Made by a program: the position numbers and the translations under genes
Shown: one piece after another, positions 45,156 through 53,486 of the stretch
Numbering within the stretch: the stretch's first letter is position 1
Layout of the letters: each line of letters starts with the position of its first letter
The notes under the pieces: model-generated
The model's input: the letters and a program-made list of their open reading frames with translations, nothing else
What the model was told of the DNA's origin: nothing
Databases searched by the model: none
Assembly (NCBI GenBank): GCA_947588995.1
Contig: CANPZI010000010.1
Coordinates: forward strand, 1-64,000
Direction: 5' to 3'
Source of the DNA: an uncultured Lachnospiraceae bacterium
GTDB lineage: Bacteria; Bacillota; Clostridia; Lachnospirales; Lachnospiraceae
DNA length: 64,000 bases

Positions 45156-46096
45156 TGGCGGATGTAAAAAAGATAGCGACACGTGACAGCTATGGAAACG
45201 CGCTGGCCGAGTGCGGCGCCGAGTATCCGAATCTGGTTGTGCTGGATGCCGATCTGGCGAACGCGACCAAAACGCTTGTATTCAAGAAAGCGTTTCCGGA
45301 CAGGCATATCGACTGCGGTATCGCGGAGGCCAATATGACGGGCGTTGCGGCCGGCCTTGCGACCTGCGGCAAGATTCCTTTTATCAGTTCTTTCGCCATG
45401 TTTGCGGCGGGACGAAACTTCGAGCAGGTCAGGAACTCCATCGGCTACCCGCATCTGAATGTGAAGATCGGCGCGACTCACGCCGGCATCACGGTGGGTG
45501 AGGACGGTGCGTCCCACCAGTGTCTGGAAGATATTGCGCTCATGCGGACGATTCCGGGCATGACGGTCATCGTTCCCTCCGACGATGTGGAGGCGAAAGC
45601 GGCGGTGCGCGCGGCGATCGAGTATCAGGGCCCCGTTTTCCTGCGCTTCGGACGCGCGGCTGTGCCGGTGATCAACGACAGGCCGGACTATAAGTTCGAG
45701 ATGGGCAAGGGTGTGCTGCTGCGCGAGGGTAAGGACGTGACGATCATCGCGACAGGCATCACGGTTTCCTCCGCTCTGGAGGCGGCGGATATGCTCGCGG
45801 CGGACGGCGTCAGCGCGGAGGTGATCAATATTCACACCATCAAGCCCTTAGACGAGGAGATCATCATTGCCTCCGCGAAGAAGACCGGCAAAGTTGTGAC
45901 GGCGGAGGAACACAGCGTGATCGGCGGGCTGGGCAGCGCGGTGTGCGACTGCTTATCCATGCACTGTCCGACTCCCGTATACAAGATCGGCATGCAGGAT
46001 ATTTTCGGTGAATCCGGCACGGCGGCCGCGCTTGTGGAGAAGTACGGCCTGGACGGCAAGGGCGTGTACGCTTCGGTCAAAAAATTCTTATCGTAA
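45155..46096 (+). CDS. Transketolase, C-terminal subunit
   Basis: The 313-residue protein carries the pyrimidine and C-terminal domains: DCGIAEANMTGVAAGLATCGKIPF with the cofactor Glu, THAGITVGEDGASHQCLEDI and the VEAKAAVRAAIEYQGPVFLRFGR region (given in part). Pairing with the upstream subunit is expected in the active enzyme. The gene is part of the pentose operon. Confidence 0.95.
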   Translation: MADVKKIATRDSYGNALAECGAEYPNLVVLDADLANATKTLVFKKAFPDRHIDCGIAEANMTGVAAGLATCGKIPFISSFAMFAAGRNFEQVRNSIGYPHLNVKIGATHAGITVGEDGASHQCLEDIALMRTIPGMTVIVPSDDVEAKAAVRAAIEYQGPVFLRFGRAAVPVINDRPDYKFEMGKGVLLREGKDVTIIATGITVSSALEAADMLAADGVSAEVINIHTIKPLDEEIIIASAKKTGKVVTAEEHSVIGGLGSAVCDCLSMHCPTPVYKIGMQDIFGESGTAAALVEKYGLDGKGVYASVKKFLS

Positions 46097-46150
46097 CGCC
46101 TGAGGCGGGCAGTCCGTATCATAATATGATGACAGGAAGTTTGGAAAGGC

Positions 46151-46831
46151 ATGGGCATACAGATGTCTGACGGTTCTATGAGAAAAAATATATTGTCGCC
46201 TTCCATACTGGCGGCGGATTTTTCCGTCCTGGGAGAGCAGATCAGGGAGGCGGAGGCGGCAGGCGCCGCGTATCTTCACATCGATGTGATGGACGGTGTG
46301 TTCGTGCCCTCGATCTCTTTTGGGATGCCTGTCGTGAAAAGCATACGCAGGATTACCGGGATGGTGTTTGACGTTCATCTCATGATCGTGGGGCCTGAGC
46401 GCTATATCAAGGAATTTGCGCAGTGCGGCGCGGACAGCATCACGTTTCATCTGGAGGCGGCGGAGGACGCCGAGGATCTGATTGAGCAGATTCACGGCCT
46501 GGGCTGCAGGGCGGGCATGTCGATCAAACCGCAGACGCCTGTGGAGGCGGTCAGGAAGTATCTGAAACATCTGGATATGCTGCTGGTGATGACGGTGGAA
46601 CCCGGCTTCGGCGGCCAGCAGTATATACCGGAATCCACGGAGCGTATCCGACAGATCAGGCAGATGGCCGAGGAGCTGCGGACTGACCTGGATATTCAGG
46701 TGGACGGCGGCATCACCAGAGAGAATGTCCGTACGGTACTGGATGCCGGGGCCAATGTGATCGTTGCCGGCTCGGCCGTTTTTAAGGGCAATATCACGGA
46801 AAATATACACGCATTGACGGCGCAGTTCTAA
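46151..46831 (+). CDS. rpe: Ribulose-phosphate 3-epimerase
   Basis: This 226-residue TIM barrel interconverts ribulose-5-P and xylulose-5-P. Family blocks are LSPSILAADFSVLGEQI, HIDVMDGVFVPSISFG, FDVHLMI, MTVEPGFGGQQYI and VDGGIT. It completes the link from arabinose to the non-oxidative pentose pathway. The start at 46151 has GGAAAGG seven bases upstream. The terminator stem begins inside the last codons. Confidence 0.95.
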   Translation: MGIQMSDGSMRKNILSPSILAADFSVLGEQIREAEAAGAAYLHIDVMDGVFVPSISFGMPVVKSIRRITGMVFDVHLMIVGPERYIKEFAQCGADSITFHLEAAEDAEDLIEQIHGLGCRAGMSIKPQTPVEAVRKYLKHLDMLLVMTVEPGFGGQQYIPESTERIRQIRQMAEELRTDLDIQVDGGITRENVRTVLDAGANVIVAGSAVFKGNITENIHALTAQF

Positions 46832-46845
46832 GCTGCGCCGTCTTT
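46816..46845 (+). terminator. Terminator of the pentose operon
   Basis: GACGGCGCAG (46816-46825) and CTGCGCCGTC (46833-46842) form a 10-bp stem, followed by TTT. The left arm overlaps the rpe stop region. Confidence 0.85.
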
Positions 46846-47103
46846 CGTTGCCGGCTTCGCCGCTGATACACAATAATTTGTTGTAAAACGGCAAAAATAA
46901 GCACAAAGTGGATAAAGAGAACTTCGCGCACTGTAGTCGAATTAAACTGATAGTCAGATAGTTTTGTCTGCAAAAGCGAACGATATCTGTTGGTGCGGAC
47001 TTCAGAGCATGTCAAAATGTACAATATAACTACACATTGCGTTTAATTTTCGGGATAAACAGCCAAAAAATCTGCTTGCCATTCTACGAAATATCAAATA
47101 GTA
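46846..47103. other. A+T-rich non-coding gap before blaI
   Basis: No gene is supported. ACTACA or its complement TGTAGT recurs (about 46933 and 47029), resembling the half-site of the BlaI-like operator downstream. Confidence 0.45.
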
Positions 47104-47132
47104 TTGAAATAAGGAATGTTTTTTAATACTAT
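47104..47132 (+). promoter_or_regulatory. Promoter of the BlaI/BlaR1-like operon
   Basis: TTGAAA (47104-47109) and TACTAT (47127-47132) are 17 bp apart, just before the dyad at 47135. Confidence 0.65.
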
Positions 47133-47134
47133 GA

Positions 47135-47156
47135 CTACAATGTCTATGCGTTGTAG
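47135..47156. promoter_or_regulatory. BlaI-like operator dyad
   Basis: CTACAA-N10-TTGTAG is a perfect inverted repeat covering the predicted start site. BlaI/MecI proteins bind dyads with TACA/TGTA half-sites at their own promoters, so autorepression is likely. Confidence 0.6.
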
Positions 47157-47173
47157 AGATGCAGGAGGCAGAT

Positions 47174-47554
47174 ATGAAACTTGAAAATTTAACGGATTGT
47201 GAGCAGTTGGTAATGAAGACGGTTTGGGACGCTGCCGAAGAACTTAGTCTGATGGAGGTTATGCAGCGCGTAAACAGTAAGTACCATAAGAATTGGAAGC
47301 CTCAGACGGTATCCACTTTTCTGGCCAGACTGGTGCGAAAGGGCTATCTGAGACACTACCGACAGGGAAGGCTGTTTTTCTATCAGATTCTCGTTCCGTT
47401 GGAAGAGTACAAAGGCCAGTTGACCAGCGACTATGTGAATTTCTGGAATCACGACAATGCAGATGAGTTTCTCTGTGCGCTTGCGCAGGAAAGACCATTA
47501 CGGCAAGATGAGATCGAAAGGATACAGACGCTGATCGATGGACTGGGCGAGTAA
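47174..47554 (+). CDS. BlaI/MecI/CopY-family repressor
   Basis: The 126-residue winged-helix repressor shows LTDCEQLVMKTVWDAAEELSLMEVMQRVN and the recognition region WKPQTVSTFLARLVRKGYL, typical of BlaI. Relatives are inactivated by cleavage from a BlaR1-type protease. The ATG at 47174 follows AGGAGG by seven bases. It overlaps the M56 peptidase gene by 17 bp. No beta-lactamase or copper ATPase gene is adjacent, so the regulated target is unknown. Confidence 0.9.
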   Translation: MKLENLTDCEQLVMKTVWDAAEELSLMEVMQRVNSKYHKNWKPQTVSTFLARLVRKGYLRHYRQGRLFFYQILVPLEEYKGQLTSDYVNFWNHDNADEFLCALAQERPLRQDEIERIQTLIDGLGE

Positions 47555-48947
47555 TTTCTTTATCGTATTGTTGATCACAGATATCACGGGAACGATATTC
47601 TTTCTGGCAGGATGGTTACTTGGGAAAAGAACTAACAATGACGTCGCGTTTCTGCGGTTTCTCACCGACGCGGCGATCGCGGCATTCCTGCTTCCTTTCG
47701 TCTACACCGTTCTGTATCTCGCAAAACGAATCACAGTGATTACCATTATAAGCGATATCAATCTGTTTTACGGCACGCCCCTGACACTGAGACTGAGTGC
47801 GGTGTTGGGGCGGGCGTGGATCGGCCTTATCTTCGCGCTGCTGGCCTATCGCCTGATGCACCTGTTCCGCTGGCGCATGGTGTGCCGGGGCAATATTCCG
47901 GAGGAGGACGAGACGGTTCGGCGGATCTTCGACGAACTCTGCGGCGAGTTCGGGATTCAGGGCCGGGTTTCGCTGCACAGGAACGATTCCGTGGACATGC
48001 CGTGTATTACCTACTGCCACGGGTTTACGGTGATCCTGCCGCTGGTGGACTACACGGAGAAAGAGGCGGAAGTGGTGCTCTGCCACGAGCTGTGCCACTA
48101 TCTGAACCGGGATCTGTTCCTGAAATCCGTTGGCGGCCTGATGACCCTGATCCATGTGTTCAATCCTGCGGTGCATATCCTGCTGCGGCAGGCGGATCGG
48201 ATCTGTGAGATCTACTGTGACAGGGCGGCCTGCGGAAAAGGGGAGAAGCGGTTTACCAAGAGGGAATATTTTCAGGTGATTCTGGAGGCGCTGATCAACG
48301 ACGGCAAGAAGAATCGGTACCAGCTGTTTACGCTGGTGGACGATAGATCAGATTATGAAAGGAGGGTGGAATACATGCGGGACTATCAGGTAAAAGGCGG
48401 ATTGAAAAAGGGAACTGCCCTGGCGTTCGCGCTGTGCTTCCTGTGCGGCAGCAGTATGACGTCGTTCGCGGCGGGCGACGGCGTGGCCTCTGCCTACGGC
48501 GGTGTGGCCGCGGCGACCAGCGAGTGGTCTGTGCCCGATGTGGATACGGAGGAAGCGGACGCGCTGGCGGACGAGGCTGCCGCGCGGGCCATCGCGGAGG
48601 AGCAGGGATTTGACCCCGCCAGCGTGAAAGTGATGCGGGAGGGGATGACACAGTCGGACGACGGCCTGTGGAATATCAGGTGGATTATACCGCCGGGAGA
48701 GACTTACGTGACCACCGGTTTCAAGGAGCACGAGGGGGATCAGGTGATCGTGGTGGTGGCGGGGACGCCGGACGATATCCTCTTCCGCACCGGCATCAAG
48801 GATCCCGACGCGATTATGTGGTATTATGAGGACACCGACAAGATTGGTTTTAATTTTACTGTGGAAAAAGACGGCAGGCACTATTTCTTCGTGAAGAACA
48901 TGGACGAGGAAAGGGATCTGGATGTCTCGGCGGCAATCGCCAAATAA
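47538..48947 (+). CDS. BlaR1-like M56 membrane peptidase
   Basis: This 469-residue protein has about four N-terminal membrane helices and the zinc-protease motif HELCH in VVLCHELCHYLNRDLF. A further helix (about residues 290-310, GTALAFALCFLCGSS) is followed by an extracytoplasmic domain of about 160 residues. That domain is not the penicillin-binding sensor of classical BlaR1; no SxxK motif is seen. It probably senses an unknown cell-surface signal and cleaves the upstream BlaI-like repressor. Confidence 0.88.
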   Translation: MDWASNFFIVLLITDITGTIFFLAGWLLGKRTNNDVAFLRFLTDAAIAAFLLPFVYTVLYLAKRITVITIISDINLFYGTPLTLRLSAVLGRAWIGLIFALLAYRLMHLFRWRMVCRGNIPEEDETVRRIFDELCGEFGIQGRVSLHRNDSVDMPCITYCHGFTVILPLVDYTEKEAEVVLCHELCHYLNRDLFLKSVGGLMTLIHVFNPAVHILLRQADRICEIYCDRAACGKGEKRFTKREYFQVILEALINDGKKNRYQLFTLVDDRSDYERRVEYMRDYQVKGGLKKGTALAFALCFLCGSSMTSFAAGDGVASAYGGVAAATSEWSVPDVDTEEADALADEAAARAIAEEQGFDPASVKVMREGMTQSDDGLWNIRWIIPPGETYVTTGFKEHEGDQVIVVVAGTPDDILFRTGIKDPDAIMWYYEDTDKIGFNFTVEKDGRHYFFVKNMDEERDLDVSAAIAK

Positions 48948-49028
48948 CATCGCTACATACTGGAGTTTCTGACGCTGTCTCCGGCAGATATCGGAGACGG
49001 TGACATGCTTCAGGTGTAAAAAGGGAAA

Positions 49029-49071
49029 AGCCGCGGTTGTGACGAGAAATCGCACGACCGCGGCTCTTTTT
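49029..49071. terminator. Terminator between blaR1-like and XRE genes
   Basis: AGCCGCGGT (49029-49037) and ACCGCGGCT (49057-49065) form the base of a long stem, followed by CTTTTT on the plus strand. The preceding AAAAG gives a short T run on the minus strand, so it may serve both convergent genes. Confidence 0.88.
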
Positions 49072-49090
49072 ACGCGGGCAATGAGCAGGA

Positions 49091-49450
49091 CTATTTAACC
49101 CGCCGGATGGAGTTGCGCAGCATCAGCAGTTCATAGTAATCCAGCAGAGCCTGTGTATTTTGCTTGTCGAGTTCCACCACTGTGTTGACGAAATCGCTGA
49201 CGGTGTATTCGTCGGAGAGCTTATAGCTCAGTGTGTTGAGACTTGCCTTGTAGTTTGTGCGCTGCAGCAGATAGTCCGTGGAGACGTCGAAGTAGTCCGC
49301 CAGCCGTATCAGCGTGTTCAGGTCGGGCAGATGGACGCCTTTTTCGTAATTGGAGATGGTCGATACGGTCATGTTCAGATGATCTGCCACATCTCTCTGC
49401 AGGACACCCTTTTCCTTGCGCAGTTCTGTTAGCAATTTACCGAATTCCAT
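49091..49450 (-). CDS. XRE-family transcriptional regulator
   Basis: The 119-residue protein has an N-terminal helix-turn-helix (residues 1-65; LLTELRKEKGVLQRDVADHL, MTVSTISNYEKGVHLPDLNTL). A helical C-terminal part with no clear family follows. The start at MEFGK is chosen because GGTGGG lies six bases upstream; an upstream in-frame extension is unlikely. The target is unknown. It is divergent from the GH9 gene. Confidence 0.85.
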   Translation of the reverse strand: MEFGKLLTELRKEKGVLQRDVADHLNMTVSTISNYEKGVHLPDLNTLIRLADYFDVSTDYLLQRTNYKASLNTLSYKLSDEYTVSDFVNTVVELDKQNTQALLDYYELLMLRNSIRRVK

Positions 49451-49689
49451 AGCTTTCCCACCATTTGACAAATTTTTATCAATTTTAGAATGATTTGACA
49501 GGGAATAAAACAAAAGTATACAAAATATTTAAAACAGGAAAAGATCTGGCAGAAAATTCCATCTTACGTGAATTCAAAATCACGCGGCGTGAAATTTGGC
49601 GGCGCACTTGAAAACGGACGGGTCATGGGTTACTATGTGTTTATATCCATCAGACATGCAGTGCTTTTGAGAAGCGGAACGGAGGGAAT

Positions 49690-51291
49690 ATGGCAATTTA
49701 TTGCGACCAGACGGGATATCTGCCCGCGGGCAGAAAGACGGCGGTGATGACGGCGGGACGGCGTTTCTTGCTCGTCAGGGAGACGGGCGAGACTGTTTTG
49801 GAGGGAAATGCGCGGGACCGCGGCGAGGACCGGGCTTCGGGCGACCATGTGTACGAGGCGGATTTCAGCGCGGTCAGGGAGGACGGCGTCTACTATGTGC
49901 AGAACGATGCGGGCGAGAAATCGCATCCTTTTCGGATCGGGCAGGGCGTCTACCGCGCACTGCAGAGAGATCTGACAAAAGCCCTGTACTATCAGCGCTG
50001 CGGCTGCGCGTTGGAGGAGAAGTATGCCGGGGCGTACACGCATCCGTGCTGTCATATGGAGGACGCGGTGCTGTGGGAGGACAGAAAGGTCACGAGAGAA
50101 GTGCGGGGCGGCTGGCATGATGCGGGTGACTACGGGCGCTATGTCTCTCCCGCGGCGGTGGCGGTCGGTCATCTGCTCTACGCTTATACGCTGTTCCCGG
50201 AGAGTTTCCGGGAGAGCCTTAACATACCTGAGTCCGGCAACGGCGTGCCGGATGTGCTGAACGAGTGCCGCTATGAACTGGAGTGGCTGCTCAAGATGCA
50301 GGATTCGGAGGGCGGCGCGTACCATAAACTGACGGCGGAGCGCCATGCGGATTTTATCATGCCGGAGGAAGATCGGGACCGCTTCTATCTGTTCCCGGTG
50401 TCCTCTATGGCGACGGCGGACTACGCGGCGGTGACGGCGCTGGCCTCCCGGGTGTATCGCGCTTACGACGGGGCGTTCGCGGACCGGCTGTTTCAGGCGG
50501 CGCAGCGCGCGTGGGCGTGGCTGGAGCGAAATCCGCAGTATGTCGGTTTCCGCAATCCGGCAGGCTGCAATACGGGCGAGTACGACGATGACTGCGATCT
50601 GGACGAGAGGCTCTGGGCCGCGGCGGAAATGCTGACGAGTACCGGCGAAGCGAAATATCAGGATAAGCTGACGGAGCTGCTCGGCGGGGATCTGTCCCTG
50701 ACTGATTTCGGCTGGACGGACGTGTCGGGGTTCGCGGCGCTGGCGGTGCTGACGGACAGGGCGCGCCGGGCCTCCGCGGACAGTGTGGAGACGCTGCGGC
50801 GGGCGGTTCTCGCGGAGGCGGACCGGCTGGTAAGCCTGTCGCAGGCCTCCGGCTACGGCGTGGCGATGGAACCTGAGGACTACGTCTGGGGCAGCAATAT
50901 GGTGGTGCTGAACCGCGCTATGCTGCTGGTGCTGGCGGCGCTTTTGACGGATGAGAACGCTAAATACGAGCAGGCGGCGCTGGCGCAGCTGCACTATCTG
51001 CTGGGCATGAATGCGGTGGACTACAGCTATGTGACGGGACACGGAGAGCACGCGTACAGCCATCCGCACAATCGTCCCACGGAGTGCGACGGTATCGAGG
51101 CGCCCATGCCCGGCTGGGTCAGCGGCGGCCCGTTCAAGACGCCGGCGGATGCGGTGGGGATCGAGCGGATTCCGGCTGGGACGCCGCCCATGAAGTGTTA
51201 TCTGGATCACGCGATGTGCTATTCGCTGAATGAGATCACAATCTACTGGAATTCGCCCGCGGTGTTTGTGACGGCATATTTTAACCGGTGA
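49690..51291 (+). CDS. Cytoplasmic GH9-family glycoside hydrolase
   Basis: The 533-residue enzyme has an N-terminal Ig-like CelD_N domain (residues 1-85; YCDQTGYLPAGRKTAVM, FSAVREDGVYYVQ) and a GH9 barrel. The catalytic base Asp pair is in GGWHDAGDYGRYV, the substrate loop in SHPHNRPT, and the acid Glu near the end in LNEITIYWNSPAVF. No signal peptide is present, so it likely acts inside the cell on imported oligosaccharides, such as beta-1,4-gluco-oligomers. No transporter lies beside it. Exact bond specificity is not shown. Confidence 0.9.
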   Translation: MAIYCDQTGYLPAGRKTAVMTAGRRFLLVRETGETVLEGNARDRGEDRASGDHVYEADFSAVREDGVYYVQNDAGEKSHPFRIGQGVYRALQRDLTKALYYQRCGCALEEKYAGAYTHPCCHMEDAVLWEDRKVTREVRGGWHDAGDYGRYVSPAAVAVGHLLYAYTLFPESFRESLNIPESGNGVPDVLNECRYELEWLLKMQDSEGGAYHKLTAERHADFIMPEEDRDRFYLFPVSSMATADYAAVTALASRVYRAYDGAFADRLFQAAQRAWAWLERNPQYVGFRNPAGCNTGEYDDDCDLDERLWAAAEMLTSTGEAKYQDKLTELLGGDLSLTDFGWTDVSGFAALAVLTDRARRASADSVETLRRAVLAEADRLVSLSQASGYGVAMEPEDYVWGSNMVVLNRAMLLVLAALLTDENAKYEQAALAQLHYLLGMNAVDYSYVTGHGEHAYSHPHNRPTECDGIEAPMPGWVSGGPFKTPADAVGIERIPAGTPPMKCYLDHAMCYSLNEITIYWNSPAVFVTAYFNR

Positions 51292-51345
51292 CCGGGCGAA
51301 GAAACCGCGGACGGAGCGGACTGCGGGAAGAATGGGGCGGACAGG

Positions 51346-52218
51346 ATGAAGAAACTGGGAAGAAACGATCCCTGCTGGTGCGGCAGCGGAAGGAAGTATA
51401 AGACATGCCACATGGCGTTTGACGAGAAGATTGAACACTATGCGCTGCAGGGGCACATCGTCCCCGATCATGATATGCTCAAGACGCCGGAGCAGATTGA
51501 GGGTATCAGACAGAGCAGCAGGCTGAATATCGCGATTCTGGACGAGATAGAGCGGCAGATTCATATCGGCATGAGCACGGAGGAGATCGACGGGATTGTG
51601 CGGGAGATGACGGCGGATATGGGCGGTATCGCCGCTCCGCTTGACTATGAGGGGTTCCCGAAGAGTGTGTGCACTTCCCTCAACGAGGTGGTGTGCCACG
51701 GGATCCCGAGCAGCGAGTGTCTGCTTAAGGACGGCGACATCGTCAACGTGGACGTATCCACGATCTATCAGGGTTACTTCTCGGATTCCTCCCGCATGTT
51801 TATGCTGGGAGATGTGGCGCCGGAGACAAGACGTCTCGTACAGGTGGCGAGAGAGTGCATCGATGTGGGCCTGGCTCAGGTGAAGCCCTGGAATTTTCTG
51901 GGCGACATGGCGCAGGCGATCAACGATCACGCCAGGGCCAACGGCTACTCTGTCGTGCGGGAGATCGGCGGCCACGGTGTCGGGCTGGAATTTCATGAGG
52001 AACCTTTTGTCAGCTATGTGACGAGCGCCGGCACGGAGATGCTCATGGTGCCGGGCATGGTATTCACGATAGAGCCGATGGTGAACATGGGCAGGGCGGA
52101 TATCGTGATCGACGACGACGACGGCTGGACGGTCACTACCGAGGACGGCAAGCCGTCGGCGCAGTGGGAAGTCACGGTGGCGGTGACGGAGGAGGGTTAT
52201 GAGATTTTGACATATTGA
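51346..52218 (+). CDS. map: Methionine aminopeptidase with SEC-C zinc motif
   Basis: The 290-residue enzyme begins with a SEC-C motif (GRNDPCWCGSGRKYKTCH), which is a zinc-binding ribosome/SecA-type module. The type I methionine aminopeptidase follows, with metal ligands in VNVDVS, SDSSRMF, GGHGVGLEFHEEP and FTIEPMV. It removes the initiator Met from new proteins. The SEC-C form is common in Clostridia alongside a short MAP elsewhere. Confidence 0.94.
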   Translation: MKKLGRNDPCWCGSGRKYKTCHMAFDEKIEHYALQGHIVPDHDMLKTPEQIEGIRQSSRLNIAILDEIERQIHIGMSTEEIDGIVREMTADMGGIAAPLDYEGFPKSVCTSLNEVVCHGIPSSECLLKDGDIVNVDVSTIYQGYFSDSSRMFMLGDVAPETRRLVQVARECIDVGLAQVKPWNFLGDMAQAINDHARANGYSVVREIGGHGVGLEFHEEPFVSYVTSAGTEMLMVPGMVFTIEPMVNMGRADIVIDDDDGWTVTTEDGKPSAQWEVTVAVTEEGYEILTY

Positions 52219-52259
52219 TAAAATTATTCCCCGGTTCAAGAGAGCTTTGTAAGGCATGA

Positions 52260-52301
52260 GGGCAGAATACATCGCATTTGGCGGCGTGTTCTGCCTTTTT
52301 T
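52260..52301 (+). terminator. Terminator after map
   Basis: GGCAGAA (52261-52267) pairs with TTCTGCC (52289-52295), extended by nearby bases, followed by TTTTTT (52296-52301). Confidence 0.85.
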
Positions 52302-52536
52302 GCGCGCCCGGATTTGTGCATTATTCCGATATTGCGGTGCGGCTCAAAGTCTGCTATCTTATCTGTACAATCTTTGGACATCTGTTCAGCATATTTTATG
52401 CCGTGTCCGACGGGCACGATCCATGGCGGTTCGCCGACGATTTCCAAGCATTGAGTAACTGCAGGGCAGCAAAACGGCAGCAGCAGGCTTTTGCCCTGTG
52501 CAAAAAAGTGATGAGAGAAAGGAGAACGGGAAGACA
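52302..52536. other. Non-coding gap before the coiled-coil protein
   Basis: No gene or RNA is recognised. AAAGGAG near 52518-52524 and GGGAAG closer to the ATG at 52537 are the only clear signals. Confidence 0.5.
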
Positions 52537-53307
52537 ATGAGAGAATTTATGGCAAGGTTGAGGGATCGTCTGAGTGAAAGATGGAACGATCCGGAACGGC
52601 AGGAGGACCGTCTGGCGGTGCTGATTGTCGGGGCGACGGCGGCGGTGGTGATCATCGCGCTGCTGATTGTTCTGTGGGGCTATCTGGCGCGGGGAAGCAG
52701 GCAGGAGACGGGAACAGGCGGGGATGTGTCGGGAAACGAACTGCAGACCGCTGTATATGAGGAGAAGATGCAGGAGTACATGGCGCAGAACGAGGGACAG
52801 GCAGCCCTGTGGCGGGAGTATGCTGCCAGAGTGGACAGGCTGAACGATGAGGTGGAGAAACTGCTTGAGGCGATGGCGCGGACGGAGCAGGGATTGTCGG
52901 AGACGATCGAGCAGTATCGGGACGGAGATATCCTGATACAGAAAGAACTGACTGCGGTCCACACCCAGGTTGACTCTGTCGTGCAGGAACTTAAGGAGAC
53001 GCAGACGCAGCTGTATGATCTGACGGATATCGTGCAGCTGATGAACGAGGAGACGATACCGATGATCCTGGAGCAGATCACGCAGCTGGAGAGCAATATG
53101 GAGCAGGTGCAGACAAATATTGCCGAACTGTACACGAGGATCGAGGCGCTGGAGCAGGAAGATATCAAGCTGTGGGAGAGCATCGAAGATGTCAGGAATA
53201 TTCTGGGGAATGTGGAGAATGTCGTCGAGGAGATGCATGTGCAGACATTGCGCTACCGCTATGACGAGGAGAACAGGACGCTCTATCTCGACCCGCATCA
53301 GAACTGA
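52537..53307 (+). CDS. Membrane-anchored coiled-coil protein
   Basis: The 256-residue protein has a charged N-terminus, one membrane helix (about residues 25-48, LAVLIVGATAAVVIIALLIVLWGYL) and a long extracellular coiled coil (about residues 65-235). The coil is rich in Glu/Gln heptads such as LEQITQLESNMEQVQTNIAEL. It ends with LDPHQN. No enzyme motif is visible. It might organise envelope components, but I recognise no family. Confidence 0.82.
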   Translation: MREFMARLRDRLSERWNDPERQEDRLAVLIVGATAAVVIIALLIVLWGYLARGSRQETGTGGDVSGNELQTAVYEEKMQEYMAQNEGQAALWREYAARVDRLNDEVEKLLEAMARTEQGLSETIEQYRDGDILIQKELTAVHTQVDSVVQELKETQTQLYDLTDIVQLMNEETIPMILEQITQLESNMEQVQTNIAELYTRIEALEQEDIKLWESIEDVRNILGNVENVVEEMHVQTLRYRYDEENRTLYLDPHQN

Positions 53308-53486
53308 GCGGCGTGCCGGCGCCGCAGAGACGGGTGTTTCGGAGGAAGAAAGGTAGGCGCTGCCGCGCGGCGGGTAATTGACAATTGCCGCCATTTATTG
53401 TAGTCTTACGATATATGCCGACGTCCGCATATGCGCGTCCCGGCGCAGTCGGAAAGCGGGCGCTCCGGGAAAGGAGACCAGTCACA

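Noticed and set aside
49633..52272. Very long open frame (879 codons) on the minus strand opposite the GH9 and map genes
   Set aside because: Both plus-strand genes have clear catalytic motifs and ribosome-binding sites. The antisense frame is Arg/His/Val-rich and low in motif content, an effect of G+C-rich third positions.
52256..52540. Small 94-codon plus-strand frame after map
   Set aside because: It begins within the map terminator, lacks a ribosome-binding site and has no recognisable features.
53308..53486. Possible T-box or SAM riboswitch before metG
   Set aside because: No T-box antiterminator sequence, no specifier-loop arrangement and no terminator hairpin before the gene were found. 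A TTGACA at 53378-53383 has only a poor -10 partner.
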